Origin: Ga0077523 sp038324085
GTDB lineage: Bacteria; Pseudomonadota; Gammaproteobacteria; Burkholderiales; Ga0077523
Reading direction: 5' to 3'
DNA length: 64,000 bases
Assembly: GCA_038324085.1 (NCBI GenBank)
Contig: JBBQHP010000001.1
Span: 1 to 64,000 of the forward strand
Positions within the stretch are counted from its first letter, which is position 1. Every line of letters starts with the position of its first letter. The position numbers and the translations under genes were made by a program. Under the pieces are notes generated by a model. It had not been told where the DNA came from, made no database searches, and saw nothing but the letters and a program-made list of their open reading frames with translations. This document shows positions 52,372 to 60,166 of this stretch, piece by piece.

Positions 52372-53649
52372 ATGGGCGGACACATGGAAGGTCGGTTGGG
52401 CAAGTACCAGGTCAGATCCGAGCTGGGGCGCGGCAAGTCGAGCGTGGTCTACCTCGCCTACGACGAGTTCCTGAATTCCGATCTTGCGGTGAAGGTCTAC
52501 CTGCCCGAGACCGAACCCGAACGCGCGAACGCGGCGAGCGTCCAGTTCGTGAGCGAAGCCTCGCTCGCCGGCAAACTGGTACACCCGCATATCGTCACCA
52601 TCGTCGACGCCGTCGCCGAACCCGATCTGCGCTACGTCGCGATGGAATATGTCCCCGGCGGGAGTCTCCAGCGGCACACGCTGCGCGACCGCCTGCTCGC
52701 GGTGGAGGACGTGATCCAGATCGGATTCAAGTGCTGCGGTGCGCTCGAATACGCACACCGGCAGGGCGTCGTGCATCGTGACATCAAGCCTTCGAACATC
52801 CTGGTCTCCAGCGGCAGCGACGTGAAGGTGGCCGATTTCGGCGCAGCCTTCGTGCGTGGCGTCATCACGACGCAGCACTCGCGGCTGGGCTCGCCCGCGT
52901 ACGTCGCGCCGGAGCAGATCCGGGACGAAGCACCCACGCCGCAGGGCGACATGTTCTCGCTCGGCGTGATGCTCTATGAACTGCTGACCGGCCAGAAGCC
53001 GTTCCGGGGTGTCGACCTGGCTGAAACGCTGGAGCGAATCCTCAAGCTCGATCCGACCCCGCCGTCGGCGCTGCGGCCGGATCTGCCCGCCAAGGCCGAT
53101 CCGGTGGTGCTCAGGATGCTCTCCAAGGATCCGGCCGACCGCTACGGCAACTGGGCCGAAGCGGCCCTGGAACTGGCCAGGCTCGGACGCATGAGCGTGT
53201 ACGACCAGATCGTGCCGGACAGCGAGAAGTACTCGAGCTTACGGGCCTCGACGCTGATGAAGGACTTCGAGGAGCTCGAACTGTGGGAGGTGGCGCGACT
53301 CGCCACCTGGCGCCGGGTCCCCGCGCAGCAGATCCTCGTGCGCGAGGGCACGCGCGGCGACAGCCTGTTCGTGCTGGCTCGGGGTGCCGCCAAGGTGCTG
53401 GTGCAGGGCCGCCTGCTCGACCTGTTGCGCGCGGGCGATTGCTTCGGTGACATGGGCTACGTGCAAGGGCCCGACGCGGTGCGCAGCGCCACCGTCCAGA
53501 CTGCCACGGATTCGATCGTGGCCGAGTTCTCCGCAGAGTCGATGGACGCGTTGCCGGCGACGACCCAGCTCAGGTTCACCCGTTCCCTGTTGCGGATCAT
53601 GGCCGAGCGGCTGACGTTCACCAACGCCCGGGTGGCGCGCGACGCCTGA
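52372..53649 (+). CDS. Ser/Thr protein kinase fused to a cyclic-nucleotide-binding domain
   Basis: The protein has 425 residues from the ATG at 52372 (GAGGG five bases upstream; ATGs at 52360 and 52384 are alternatives). The eukaryotic-type kinase has its Gly-rich loop 'LGRGKSSVVYLAYD', Lys41 in 'LAVKVY', catalytic 'HRDIKPSN' (Asp137), 'DFG' (Asp155) and 'YVAPEQ'. No transmembrane helix follows. Residues 300-410 form a Crp/cNMP-type beta-roll ('GDSLFVLARGAAKVL', 'GDCFGDMGYVQG'). A kinase with a C-terminal cyclic-nucleotide-type sensor in one soluble chain is an unusual order. Substrates are unknown; the divergent neighbour is ndh. Confidence 0.9.
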   Translation: MGGHMEGRLGKYQVRSELGRGKSSVVYLAYDEFLNSDLAVKVYLPETEPERANAASVQFVSEASLAGKLVHPHIVTIVDAVAEPDLRYVAMEYVPGGSLQRHTLRDRLLAVEDVIQIGFKCCGALEYAHRQGVVHRDIKPSNILVSSGSDVKVADFGAAFVRGVITTQHSRLGSPAYVAPEQIRDEAPTPQGDMFSLGVMLYELLTGQKPFRGVDLAETLERILKLDPTPPSALRPDLPAKADPVVLRMLSKDPADRYGNWAEAALELARLGRMSVYDQIVPDSEKYSSLRASTLMKDFEELELWEVARLATWRRVPAQQILVREGTRGDSLFVLARGAAKVLVQGRLLDLLRAGDCFGDMGYVQGPDAVRSATVQTATDSIVAEFSAESMDALPATTQLRFTRSLLRIMAERLTFTNARVARDA

Positions 53650-53661
53650 CGGCGATTCGCA

Positions 53662-53691
53662 TTGAACCGGATCGCCCCGATCCGCGACTCA
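53662..53691 (+). promoter_or_regulatory. ECF-type promoter, copy 1 (sigma gene)
   Basis: TTGAACCG (53662-53669), 15 bases, CGACTCA (53685-53691). The architecture, AACC then 16 bases then CGACT, is that of ECF sigma promoters. It is 165 bases before the sigma factor start, so autoregulation with a long leader is suggested. Upstream ATTCG is shared with copies 3 and 4. Confidence 0.75.
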
Positions 53692-53856
53692 GGTGCATCG
53701 CGGGGCGAGCGTCTCGGCCGCCCGCCTTGGGGAGAGAGGTGATGCAGCGCTCGCAATACCGCCCTGGCACGACGCCGCCCGGCACCGGGTCACCACCACG
53801 ATCGCGCTTTGGACGCTACAGTAGGGACGCAACCAACGCTGCCCCGACCCCCGCCG

Positions 53857-54444
53857 ATGTCCCTGGACGACCCGAACCCGGAGAATGCGCGCGCCCTTGC
53901 ATTGGTGGCACGCATCGCCCGCCACGATCAGCAGGCGCTCGCCGAGCTCTATCGCGCGCTGTCGCCGCAGGTTCACGCATTCGTGCTGCGCCAGCTCGGC
54001 AATCCGGACGAAGCACGGGAAGTGACCGTGGATACGCTGCACGAAGTCTGGAAACACGCGGCGGAGTTTCGCGGCGATGCGCTGGTGCGCACGTGGGTGT
54101 TCGGAATAGCGCGCCACAAGCTGCTCGACCGCCTGCGGCAACGCCCCCGGATGCGCACCGTGGATCTCGACGAGGTGCGCGAGACCTTGCCGAGCGAGGA
54201 TGCCAGCGCCTTCGAGCTCCTGGCCCGGCAGCAGCGCTCCGAGCAGGTCGCGCATTGCCTCGAGCGCCTGAGCCCGGAGCATCGCGAGTGCGTGCAGCTC
54301 GTGTTCTTCCACGACCTGCCCTTGGCCGAGGTCGCCGCCATTCAGCAATGCCCGGCGAACACCGTGAAGACCCGGTTGTTCCATGCGCGGCGCAATCTGA
54401 AGCGCTGCCTCGAACACCGCATCCAGGAAGATGGCGATGACTGA
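53857..54444 (+). CDS. ECF-family RNA polymerase sigma factor
   Basis: The protein has 195 residues. Region 2 is 'LYRALSPQVHAFVLRQLGNP' through 'VWKHAAEFRGDALVRTWVFG'; region 4 is 'LSPEHRECVQLVFFHDLPLA' through 'NTVKTRLFHARRNLKRCLE', with the helix-turn-helix that reads the -35 box. There is no region 1.1 or 3, as expected for the extracytoplasmic-function group. The ATG at 53857 lacks a ribosome site; a TTG at 53809 is an alternative. The stop overlaps the anti-sigma gene. Four identical-looking promoters in the next 4 kb are its probable targets, including one in front of itself. Confidence 0.93.
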   Translation: MSLDDPNPENARALALVARIARHDQQALAELYRALSPQVHAFVLRQLGNPDEAREVTVDTLHEVWKHAAEFRGDALVRTWVFGIARHKLLDRLRQRPRMRTVDLDEVRETLPSEDASAFELLARQQRSEQVAHCLERLSPEHRECVQLVFFHDLPLAEVAAIQQCPANTVKTRLFHARRNLKRCLEHRIQEDGDD

Positions 54445-55042
54445 AGCGGAATTGCACGAGGCGCGGTTGCTGCTGCCCTGGTACGCGAACGGCACGCTGT
54501 CGCTCGAGGACCGCCGCCGCATCGACGCGCTGCTCGCGGCGTCACCCGACCTGCGTGCCGAGCTCGCGTGGCTCGAAACGGTCCGTGGCGAGCTCAAACG
54601 CAGCACCGAGGCCGGCACCGACGACGGCGGGCTGGGCGAACTGCTCGGTCGCATCGACGTACCGGCGGAAGGCAACGTCGTGCCGATCGCGCGGCCGGCA
54701 CGTCCCCGCTGGCACATGCCGGCGCTCGCTATCGCGGCATCGCTGGTCCTCGTCCAGGCCGTCGTCATCGGCGTGCTGGTCCAGCAGCCCGACGAGACCC
54801 TGCGGCCGCTCTCGGGCCCGGTCGATCCGCGCGGCGTGCTGCTGCAGGTCCGGTTTCAGCCACAGGCGACCGAAGCCGAAATGCGCGGGCTACTCACCGG
54901 GATCGGCGGCGAACTGGTGGCCGGACCCGGCGCGCTGGGCCTGTACACGGTACGCGTCGATACCACGCGTGCGCAATCCGCCCGGGCGGCGCTGGCCGCG
55001 AGGGTTGACGTCGTCGAGTCGTTCGCGGTGGTGCCGCGTTGA
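54437..55042 (+). CDS. Membrane anti-sigma factor with propeptide-like periplasmic domain
   Basis: The protein has 201 residues from the ATG at 54437, six bases after AGGAAG and overlapping the sigma stop (another ATG lies at 54431). The cytoplasmic N-terminus 'ARLLLPWYANGTLSLEDRRR' is of the anti-sigma type that binds ECF factors, without a zinc HxxxCxxC motif. One membrane span (94-116) follows. The periplasmic part (130-201), 'GVLLQVRFQPQATEAEMRGL' through 'GALGLYTVRV' to 'VVPR', has the length and alternating pattern of a subtilase I9-type propeptide. Similar ATE-E spacing occurs in the subtilase encoded next. It should hold the sigma factor inactive until an envelope signal arrives. Confidence 0.85.
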   Translation: MTEAELHEARLLLPWYANGTLSLEDRRRIDALLAASPDLRAELAWLETVRGELKRSTEAGTDDGGLGELLGRIDVPAEGNVVPIARPARPRWHMPALAIAASLVLVQAVVIGVLVQQPDETLRPLSGPVDPRGVLLQVRFQPQATEAEMRGLLTGIGGELVAGPGALGLYTVRVDTTRAQSARAALAARVDVVESFAVVPR

Positions 55043-55045
55043 TCC

Positions 55046-56440
55046 ATGGGGCGCGCATCCTCCGACGGGCTTGCCGCGATCTTCGCCCTGGTGCTGGCCG
55101 CGCTTGCGCTACCGGCCGCGCCGCAGACACGCGCAGGCCCGGCAGGTCCCGGCGGCCTGACCACGCCGCTGCCGACGCCCACGCCGCCGGTCGCGCGCCC
55201 CACCACGACACCGACGCCCGCGGGCACCGGCTTGCCGGCGACGCCGCGGGAACTGCCGCGCACCACACCGCTACCGATCGACGACGTCGCTGGAGAACGT
55301 TTTCCCGGCGCGCAATCGCCTTCCGCAACCGGGCCATTTTCGCTGCCTGTACTGCATCCCGACACCATCGAGCCCGGCGAACTCCTGCTTGCATGGCGCT
55401 CGCGCGCTGAAGCAACCGAAGGCGAGGCTCTGCTCGCGACACAGTTCGGGTTGCGACCGGAGGAACGGCTGGCGCTCACGGCGCTCGGCTGGACCTTGGC
55501 CCGTTACCGACTCGAAACCACCGAGCAGGCCGCGCGCGTCCGCCAGCAACTGATGCGCACCCGCCCGCGGTGGCTCGCCGATTTCAATTCCCGATACCCC
55601 GCTGCGGGCACGCCCCGGCACTACCTGCATCGACAGATCGGGCTGGTGTCGACCTCGGCCGATGCGGGACGACGGGTCGACGTGGGGATGCTCGACGGGC
55701 CCGTGGCCGAACTGCCTTCCCTGCAGCGCAGCCTTGCTGCCACCCAGGGGTGGCTCGCAGCCGGAGAAGCGCCAGCCCCGCCGGCGCACGGGACCAGCGT
55801 CGCGGCCGTGATCTCCGGCTGGGATCCCGACAACAAGTTCTCCGGCGTCGCGCCGGGCGCACGGCTCCATGCCGGGACGGTGATGCGCGTACGTGCCGGA
55901 ATCGATGAAACGACGATGCGCAATCTGCTCGCCGGCCTCGACTGGCTGATCCAGCGCCGCGTGCAGGTCGTCAACATGAGTTTCGGCGGTCCGCCGAACC
56001 GGCTGCTTGCGGCCGCGATGTCCGAGGCCCGGAAGTATTCCCTGGTGATTGTCGCCGCGGCGGGGAATGGTGGTCCCGACGCCGAGCCGGTCTATCCGGC
56101 AGCGTACCCGGGGGTCATCGCGGTCACCGCGACCGATGCGCTGAATCGCGTCTATGCGCACGCGAATCACGGCCAGTACGTGGCCTTGAGCGCACCCGGC
56201 GTCGACGTGTGGACACCGGGAGTCCCCGCCGGGTACTACGCGAGCGGCACGTCCTTCGCGGCGGCTGCGGTGAGCGGTGGTGTCGCAGTTCTGTTGGCGC
56301 GCCACAAATTGCCGCCGGATCGCCTGCAAGCCCTGCTCTGCCGAAGCGCGCTCGATCTCGGAGTGCGCGGCCGCGATCCGGTCTTCGGCTGCGGCCTGCT
56401 GCGCATCGACCTCAACCCGGCAATCCGAAACAATCCTTGA
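55046..56440 (+). CDS. Secreted S8 (subtilisin-family) serine protease
   Basis: The protein has 464 residues and begins three bases after the anti-sigma stop. A signal peptide (1-26) is followed by a Pro/Thr-rich linker (31-80), a propeptide-like region (110-190, 'GELLLAWRSRAEATEGEALL') and the catalytic domain. The triad is visible as Asp217 in 'VGMLDGPV', His249 in 'AHGTSVAAVISG' and Ser403 in 'SGTSFAAAAVSGG'. The oxyanion Asn341 is in 'AAAGNGGPD'. It probably acts in the periplasm or outside the cell. Linkage to the sigma/anti-sigma pair suggests it processes a surface signal or an exported partner from the same locus. Confidence 0.92.
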   Translation: MGRASSDGLAAIFALVLAALALPAAPQTRAGPAGPGGLTTPLPTPTPPVARPTTTPTPAGTGLPATPRELPRTTPLPIDDVAGERFPGAQSPSATGPFSLPVLHPDTIEPGELLLAWRSRAEATEGEALLATQFGLRPEERLALTALGWTLARYRLETTEQAARVRQQLMRTRPRWLADFNSRYPAAGTPRHYLHRQIGLVSTSADAGRRVDVGMLDGPVAELPSLQRSLAATQGWLAAGEAPAPPAHGTSVAAVISGWDPDNKFSGVAPGARLHAGTVMRVRAGIDETTMRNLLAGLDWLIQRRVQVVNMSFGGPPNRLLAAAMSEARKYSLVIVAAAGNGGPDAEPVYPAAYPGVIAVTATDALNRVYAHANHGQYVALSAPGVDVWTPGVPAGYYASGTSFAAAAVSGGVAVLLARHKLPPDRLQALLCRSALDLGVRGRDPVFGCGLLRIDLNPAIRNNP

Positions 56441-56466
56441 ACCGCCGGCGCGCGGGGTCCGACTGA
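56437..56466 (+). promoter_or_regulatory. ECF-type promoter, copy 2 (CARDB gene)
   Basis: TTGAACCG (56437-56444), 15 bases, CGACTGA (56460-56466). The -35 element contains the TGA stop of the subtilase gene. The -10 ends 49 bases before the next start codon, close to the distance in copies 3 and 4. Confidence 0.78.
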
Positions 56467-56470
56467 AGGA

Positions 56471-56495
56471 GTGCAGGCCGATCGGCGGCCTGCAC
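56471..56495 (+). repeat. 5'-terminal mRNA hairpin downstream of ECF promoter 2
   Basis: GTGCAGGCCG (56471-56480) pairs perfectly with CGGCCTGCAC (56486-56495) around ATCGG. It starts five bases after the -10 box, so the transcript would begin with this hairpin, ahead of AAGGAGG (56502). It may also end read-through from the subtilase gene. Confidence 0.55.
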
Positions 56496-56515
56496 CACTT
56501 CAAGGAGGCACCATC

Positions 56516-57124
56516 ATGCGCACACGCCCACTGCAATTCGCCATCGCGATCGCTTTCGGCATCGCCGTCCAGAGTCACGGCAGCACTGCCGAGGCAAGCC
56601 CGCCGAAGAAGGCACCGAACTCTTCCGCCGCACGCGCACTGACGATCGATCCGCAGGTGCCGGCATCCATCAAGTCGCCCGCGCATCCCGCGGCGCGGCA
56701 CCCGGCGCTGGCCAACGCAAGACTGCTGGGAGCACCGCCACTCCCGGACCTCGTTGCGGCCCCGTACTTCAACGCGCACAACCTGCCCGACGGCTTTCCC
56801 GGCATCGGCTTCTGCGATCCGAATCCGGCCGGCGGCACTCCCGACAAGATCCGCTTCCGTCTCGCGAATCATGGCGGTTCCCTTGCACCCGCTTCGGTGG
56901 TCCGCGTCGATTTCAACGGCGGCGGCAGCGTCTATGCGAATGCACCCGCGCTCATGCCGGGTGCCGAGACCTCGGGCGCCGTGAGCATCCCGCAGGGCTG
57001 CTTTCCGCCCGGCTTCTCGACTGCTTGCCAGTTCACCGTGAATGTCGACGGCAACGCCCAGATTGCGGAAAGCCAGGAAGCCAACAACGCGGTCCAGAGC
57101 TTCTGCGTCGGGCCGGCCGGGTGA
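56516..57124 (+). CDS. Exported CARDB-like protein
   Basis: The protein has 202 residues behind a strong AAGGAGG. A signal peptide (1-27) and an Ala/Pro/Lys-rich stretch precede one CARDB-type adhesion fold: 'LPDLVAAPYFNA', 'IRFRLANHGGSLAPASVVRV', 'GGGSVYANAPALMPGAETSG' and the closing 'IAESQEANNAVQSFCVG'. Three or four cysteines could form disulfides. CARDB domains are found in adhesins and surface proteins. It has its own copy of the locus promoter motif, so it is a likely target of the neighbouring ECF sigma factor. It has no membrane anchor or sorting tail. Confidence 0.8.
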   Translation: MRTRPLQFAIAIAFGIAVQSHGSTAEASPPKKAPNSSAARALTIDPQVPASIKSPAHPAARHPALANARLLGAPPLPDLVAAPYFNAHNLPDGFPGIGFCDPNPAGGTPDKIRFRLANHGGSLAPASVVRVDFNGGGSVYANAPALMPGAETSGAVSIPQGCFPPGFSTACQFTVNVDGNAQIAESQEANNAVQSFCVGPAG

Positions 57125-57137
57125 GGCGGAAATTCGA

Positions 57138-57167
57138 TTGAACCGCTCGCTGCCCGCCTTCGACTCA
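57138..57167 (+). promoter_or_regulatory. ECF-type promoter, copy 3 (small Cys-rich gene)
   Basis: TTGAACCG (57138-57145), 15 bases, CGACTCA (57161-57167). The -10 ends 48 bases before the next start codon. ATTCG precedes the -35 as in copies 1 and 4. Confidence 0.78.
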
Positions 57168-57215
57168 TCGGGCGTGGACAGCAATCGCCGTCCCGCCGAC
57201 ACCAAGGAGAACACC

Positions 57216-57572
57216 ATGCGCAAACAACTCGCCATCTGCACTTCGATCTTCGTGGCCTTCGCCTGGGCATTGCCCGGCACTGCCGGCGCAGGGCAGCGCC
57301 CGGGTGGCGCCAAACCCGCGCCGACGAAGTCGTTCCCCTCGCAACGGATCGCCACGCACTCGGTCGTTCCACCGATCGCGCCGCCGACCGCCACGCTGCC
57401 TTTCAAGACCGGCGCCAATGGACCCGGCGTTCAGGCGCTTCAGAAGCATTGCAGCACTGTGGCGACCTGCAACGACATGATCGCCGAATGTGCGGTTGCC
57501 AACGGCCAATGGGTGCCCGGCGGATTCAATGGACGGGGCGAAACGACCCGCGGCGATTGCTTCATCGATTGA
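57216..57572 (+). CDS. Small exported cysteine-containing protein, unknown function
   Basis: The protein has 118 residues from an ATG behind AAGGAG. The signal peptide (MRKQLAICTSIFVAFAWALP, cleavage near AGA) is followed by a Pro/Thr-rich middle and a compact C-terminal part with four cysteines ('KHCSTVATCNDMIAECAVAN', then 'GDCFID'). I recognise no family. The four cysteines could form two disulfides after export. Its own promoter copy and the neighbouring hairpin make it a separate transcription unit within the ECF locus. Confidence 0.75.
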   Translation: MRKQLAICTSIFVAFAWALPGTAGAGQRPGGAKPAPTKSFPSQRIATHSVVPPIAPPTATLPFKTGANGPGVQALQKHCSTVATCNDMIAECAVANGQWVPGGFNGRGETTRGDCFID

Positions 57573-57594
57573 CACGACTCCGGTAGCTCCATGA

Positions 57595-57631
57595 CGTCGA
57601 TGCGCCGCTCGATTCGAGCGGCGCATCGACG
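57595..57631. terminator. Near-perfect 18-bp inverted repeat after small Cys-rich gene
   Basis: The arms 57595-57612 and 57614-57631 are fully complementary around one base, in practice a 16-bp stem with a five-base loop. It is 22 bases after the stop codon. No T-tract follows, so termination may be Rho-assisted. It insulates the next ECF promoter. Confidence 0.6.
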
Positions 57632-57757
57632 CGTCCGCCGTCACGAGCATCGCGTCGATCGCCCAGACGGAACGCTCTCGGGCATTGCCCGCATCTGCTC
57701 CCCGGACCTCGAGCCCTCTGCGGAGCGCTTCGCCACGATGCCGCAGGCGCCATTCGC

Positions 57758-57787
57758 TTGAACCGCGCCGGCCCGCCTTACGACTCA
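57758..57787 (+). promoter_or_regulatory. ECF-type promoter, copy 4 (barrel gene)
   Basis: TTGAACCG (57758-57765), 15 bases, CGACTCA (57781-57787). The -10 ends 39 bases before the start codon. The spacer shares CCCGCCTT with copy 3. Confidence 0.78.
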
Positions 57788-57826
57788 TTGGCATGAGCAC
57801 CTCACCCGCGGTGCCGGGAGCTTCCG

Positions 57827-59512
57827 ATGAACGGATTACGTTTTCGCCAGGTTGTTGCAGGCACGCTCGCGGCATCGGTCGCGGCGCTCGGCTGCCGGCC
57901 CGGCAATGCCGGCGGCATCGCCGACAATCAGGACGCATTGCAGATGTGGTCCGAGGCAACCGGCGACGCCGCACCTACGCTGGTCGACGAGGCTGATGGC
58001 ACCACCAGTCTGCGCTGGGGCAATGCGAGTCTCGACACCTATGCGCGCACGACTTCGGGTGGCTACCTGCTCACACCGTACGCGAGCGGTGCTTTCCACC
58101 GCGGTACGTTCGAAGGCGGAATGGAGACCACCCGTGCCGGCGATGGCAAGTCATGGTTCCGGATCGCGCTGACCGAAAGCAATGATCGGGCGGTACTGAT
58201 CGGATCGACGCAACTCGATCAGGTGCAGTTCGGTTACGCCAGCGGCGGCCAGCGCTTCGAACTGGGGGATATGGCGTTGACCCATTCGACCTTGAGCGCC
58301 AATACGCCGCTCAAGGGCTTGCGCTGGCAAGGCAGCTTCGAATCGACGCGGCTGTCTGCCGCCGCAGGTGTGGTGAGCGAGAGCTGGGAAGCCCTGGGAG
58401 ATGGAAACCGGCGCATGCTGTTCCTGCGCGAGGCGGTGTCCGTGAAAGCCGAGCAGCTGCTGGGCGGCGCCGGCACGGTGTACGCCACGGCGCAGAGCTT
58501 TGGCGACCGCGGCGATTTGTCCGCCGACTACGCCACCGTCGCGCGCAGCACCGGACATTCCGCGACAATCGGCGCGAACCTCCTGCGTGGCGCGCTTTCG
58601 GTCCAGACCGAAGCAGCCCTGAGTCAAGCCACGGAAGAAGGCGGCACACGCGCAGCCGCGCACGCATTCATCGTCGACGCGACATGGCAGCATCGTGCAT
58701 GGACGCTGCGTTCCGGCCTGCACGATTTCGGGCCTCGCTTCGCATCACTGTCCGTGGCAGCCTTGCCGGGATTGCGGGAACGCTATGCGAACGCCGCCTG
58801 GCGTGCCAGCGCCTGGGCGACGCTGACGTTCGATCTGCGGAGTACGTTCGATCGAACTCAGGCACCGATCGATCCCGCGACCCTCGAGGTTGCCGGCGCC
58901 GGCCGCACGAGCGCGCAGACGCTTCAGTTGAACCTCGCGCCGCCGCAGCTCCCCGGTTCGGTGGTGACGCTGGTCGCTTCGCGATCGCGCGGACACACGC
59001 TGGACGAAATCCGGACCGACCAAGCGAGCGCGAGCGCGACGCTCGCCATGACCCGCGGCGCGTGGACCAGCCAGGCCACGATCCAGCGCGGGCACTCGCA
59101 CACCGATGCCGCACTGACCGGCGCGAGCGTCGTGGCCGGCGCGTCCGGCAGCGTCGCACGTTCCTGGGGCGACGCAGCGACCGCCTGGAACGTTCAAGGG
59201 ACGCTGTCGGCCCGGTACCAGTCGCAGCGCTTCGCGACCGGTGTCCGCAACCATGTCCAGAGCGGCGGCGCACGCATCACGGCCGTGCATTCGGACCAGG
59301 GCGCGGCGAGCCTACAACTCGACGTCGGCTCGGGCCGCGATGCGCTCGGCAATCCGCTCGCATTGCGCAACCTGCGCCTGGCTATCGATCGACCGGTCCG
59401 TCCGCAACTCGCGATGAAGCTCTACGCCGCATGGACCAACAACCATCCGCAGGTACCCGAGATCGCGTATCGCGAACGCCTTCTCGGCGTCCAGTTCACC
59501 TACTCGTTCTGA
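57827..59512 (+). CDS. Outer-membrane beta-barrel-like protein
   Basis: The protein has 561 residues. The exported N-terminus (MNGLRFRQVVAGTLAASVAA) ends in 'AALGC', which could be a lipobox, or cleavage may fall at GNAG. The body is a long series of alternating amphipathic strands with few cysteines and no helices ('SLDTYARTTSGGYLLTPYAS', 'RGTFEGGMETTRAGDG'). It ends 'LGVQFTYSF', with the terminal Phe and alternating hydrophobics that BAM recognises. No named family was recognised. Its promoter copy and position suggest it is the surface or export component of the ECF locus. It forms an operon with the next gene. Confidence 0.75.
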   Translation: MNGLRFRQVVAGTLAASVAALGCRPGNAGGIADNQDALQMWSEATGDAAPTLVDEADGTTSLRWGNASLDTYARTTSGGYLLTPYASGAFHRGTFEGGMETTRAGDGKSWFRIALTESNDRAVLIGSTQLDQVQFGYASGGQRFELGDMALTHSTLSANTPLKGLRWQGSFESTRLSAAAGVVSESWEALGDGNRRMLFLREAVSVKAEQLLGGAGTVYATAQSFGDRGDLSADYATVARSTGHSATIGANLLRGALSVQTEAALSQATEEGGTRAAAHAFIVDATWQHRAWTLRSGLHDFGPRFASLSVAALPGLRERYANAAWRASAWATLTFDLRSTFDRTQAPIDPATLEVAGAGRTSAQTLQLNLAPPQLPGSVVTLVASRSRGHTLDEIRTDQASASATLAMTRGAWTSQATIQRGHSHTDAALTGASVVAGASGSVARSWGDAATAWNVQGTLSARYQSQRFATGVRNHVQSGGARITAVHSDQGAASLQLDVGSGRDALGNPLALRNLRLAIDRPVRPQLAMKLYAAWTNNHPQVPEIAYRERLLGVQFTYSF

Positions 59513-59525
59513 ATGGAGGCACCCC

Positions 59526-60062
59526 ATGCATTCCCCGCTCCTCGCATCGATCGCAATTGTCTCCAGCATCTGGCTCTCGCACTGCGCGGTCGCGCAGGCA
59601 GACACCGGCCACGAAGCGCTGCCGGATGATTCGCCCGCCGTGGCAGCAGCGCACGCGCGGTCGGCCCGCCAGGTGCTGGACCAGATCATCCTGCTCTACG
59701 AAGCGGCGGATCTCGCCGGCCTTCGGGCGCGCCTCGATCCCGGCTTCATCGGCTACCAGCGATTTCTCGAAGACATCCAGCGCGACTTCGCTGCGCAGCG
59801 CCTGGTGCGCATCCATCTTCTGGAACCCCGCATCACCGCCGGTCCGGACGTCGCCGCCATTCAGGTTTCGTGGGAGAAGCGATTCGTCGATGCCGTGCGC
59901 TCGGAGCCGCAGCTGCGCACCGGCACGATGATCGTCCTGTTGCATCGAACCTCGGCTGGCTGGCAGCTCGCGGCGATCCAGGGCGACGACCCCTTCAGCA
60001 CTGCCGGTGGCAGGCAGTCGACCAGCTCGGACCGACCTCGAGCCGCGGGCAGGTCGCAGTGA
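59526..60062 (+). CDS. Exported NTF2-like (SnoaL-fold) small protein
   Basis: The protein has 178 residues from an ATG behind GGAGG, 13 bases after the barrel gene. A signal peptide (1-23) is followed by 'VLDQIILLYEAADLAGLRAR', 'PGFIGYQRFLEDIQRDFAAQ' and 'GTMIVLLHRTSAGWQLAAIQ', the helix-then-sheet pattern of NTF2-like domains that bind small ligands or act in assembly. The last 25 residues are Ser/Arg-rich and disordered-looking. It is the final gene of the ECF locus. The family call rests on pattern only. Confidence 0.7.
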   Translation: MHSPLLASIAIVSSIWLSHCAVAQADTGHEALPDDSPAVAAAHARSARQVLDQIILLYEAADLAGLRARLDPGFIGYQRFLEDIQRDFAAQRLVRIHLLEPRITAGPDVAAIQVSWEKRFVDAVRSEPQLRTGTMIVLLHRTSAGWQLAAIQGDDPFSTAGGRQSTSSDRPRAAGRSQ

Positions 60063-60166
60063 CGCGACGCTCCTGCCGCGGCTGCGGCTGCGACCGCATG
60101 GCCGGCTCTCTGGGCGAACCGGTGGAGCGCACGGGCGCCTCCGGCGCCACGTGCAATCCGACCGGC

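Noticed and set aside
53727..53860. ATG at 53742 with a good GAGAGAGG ribosome site before the sigma gene
   Set aside because: Its frame is not that of the sigma factor and runs on as an Arg/Pro-rich shadow of it.
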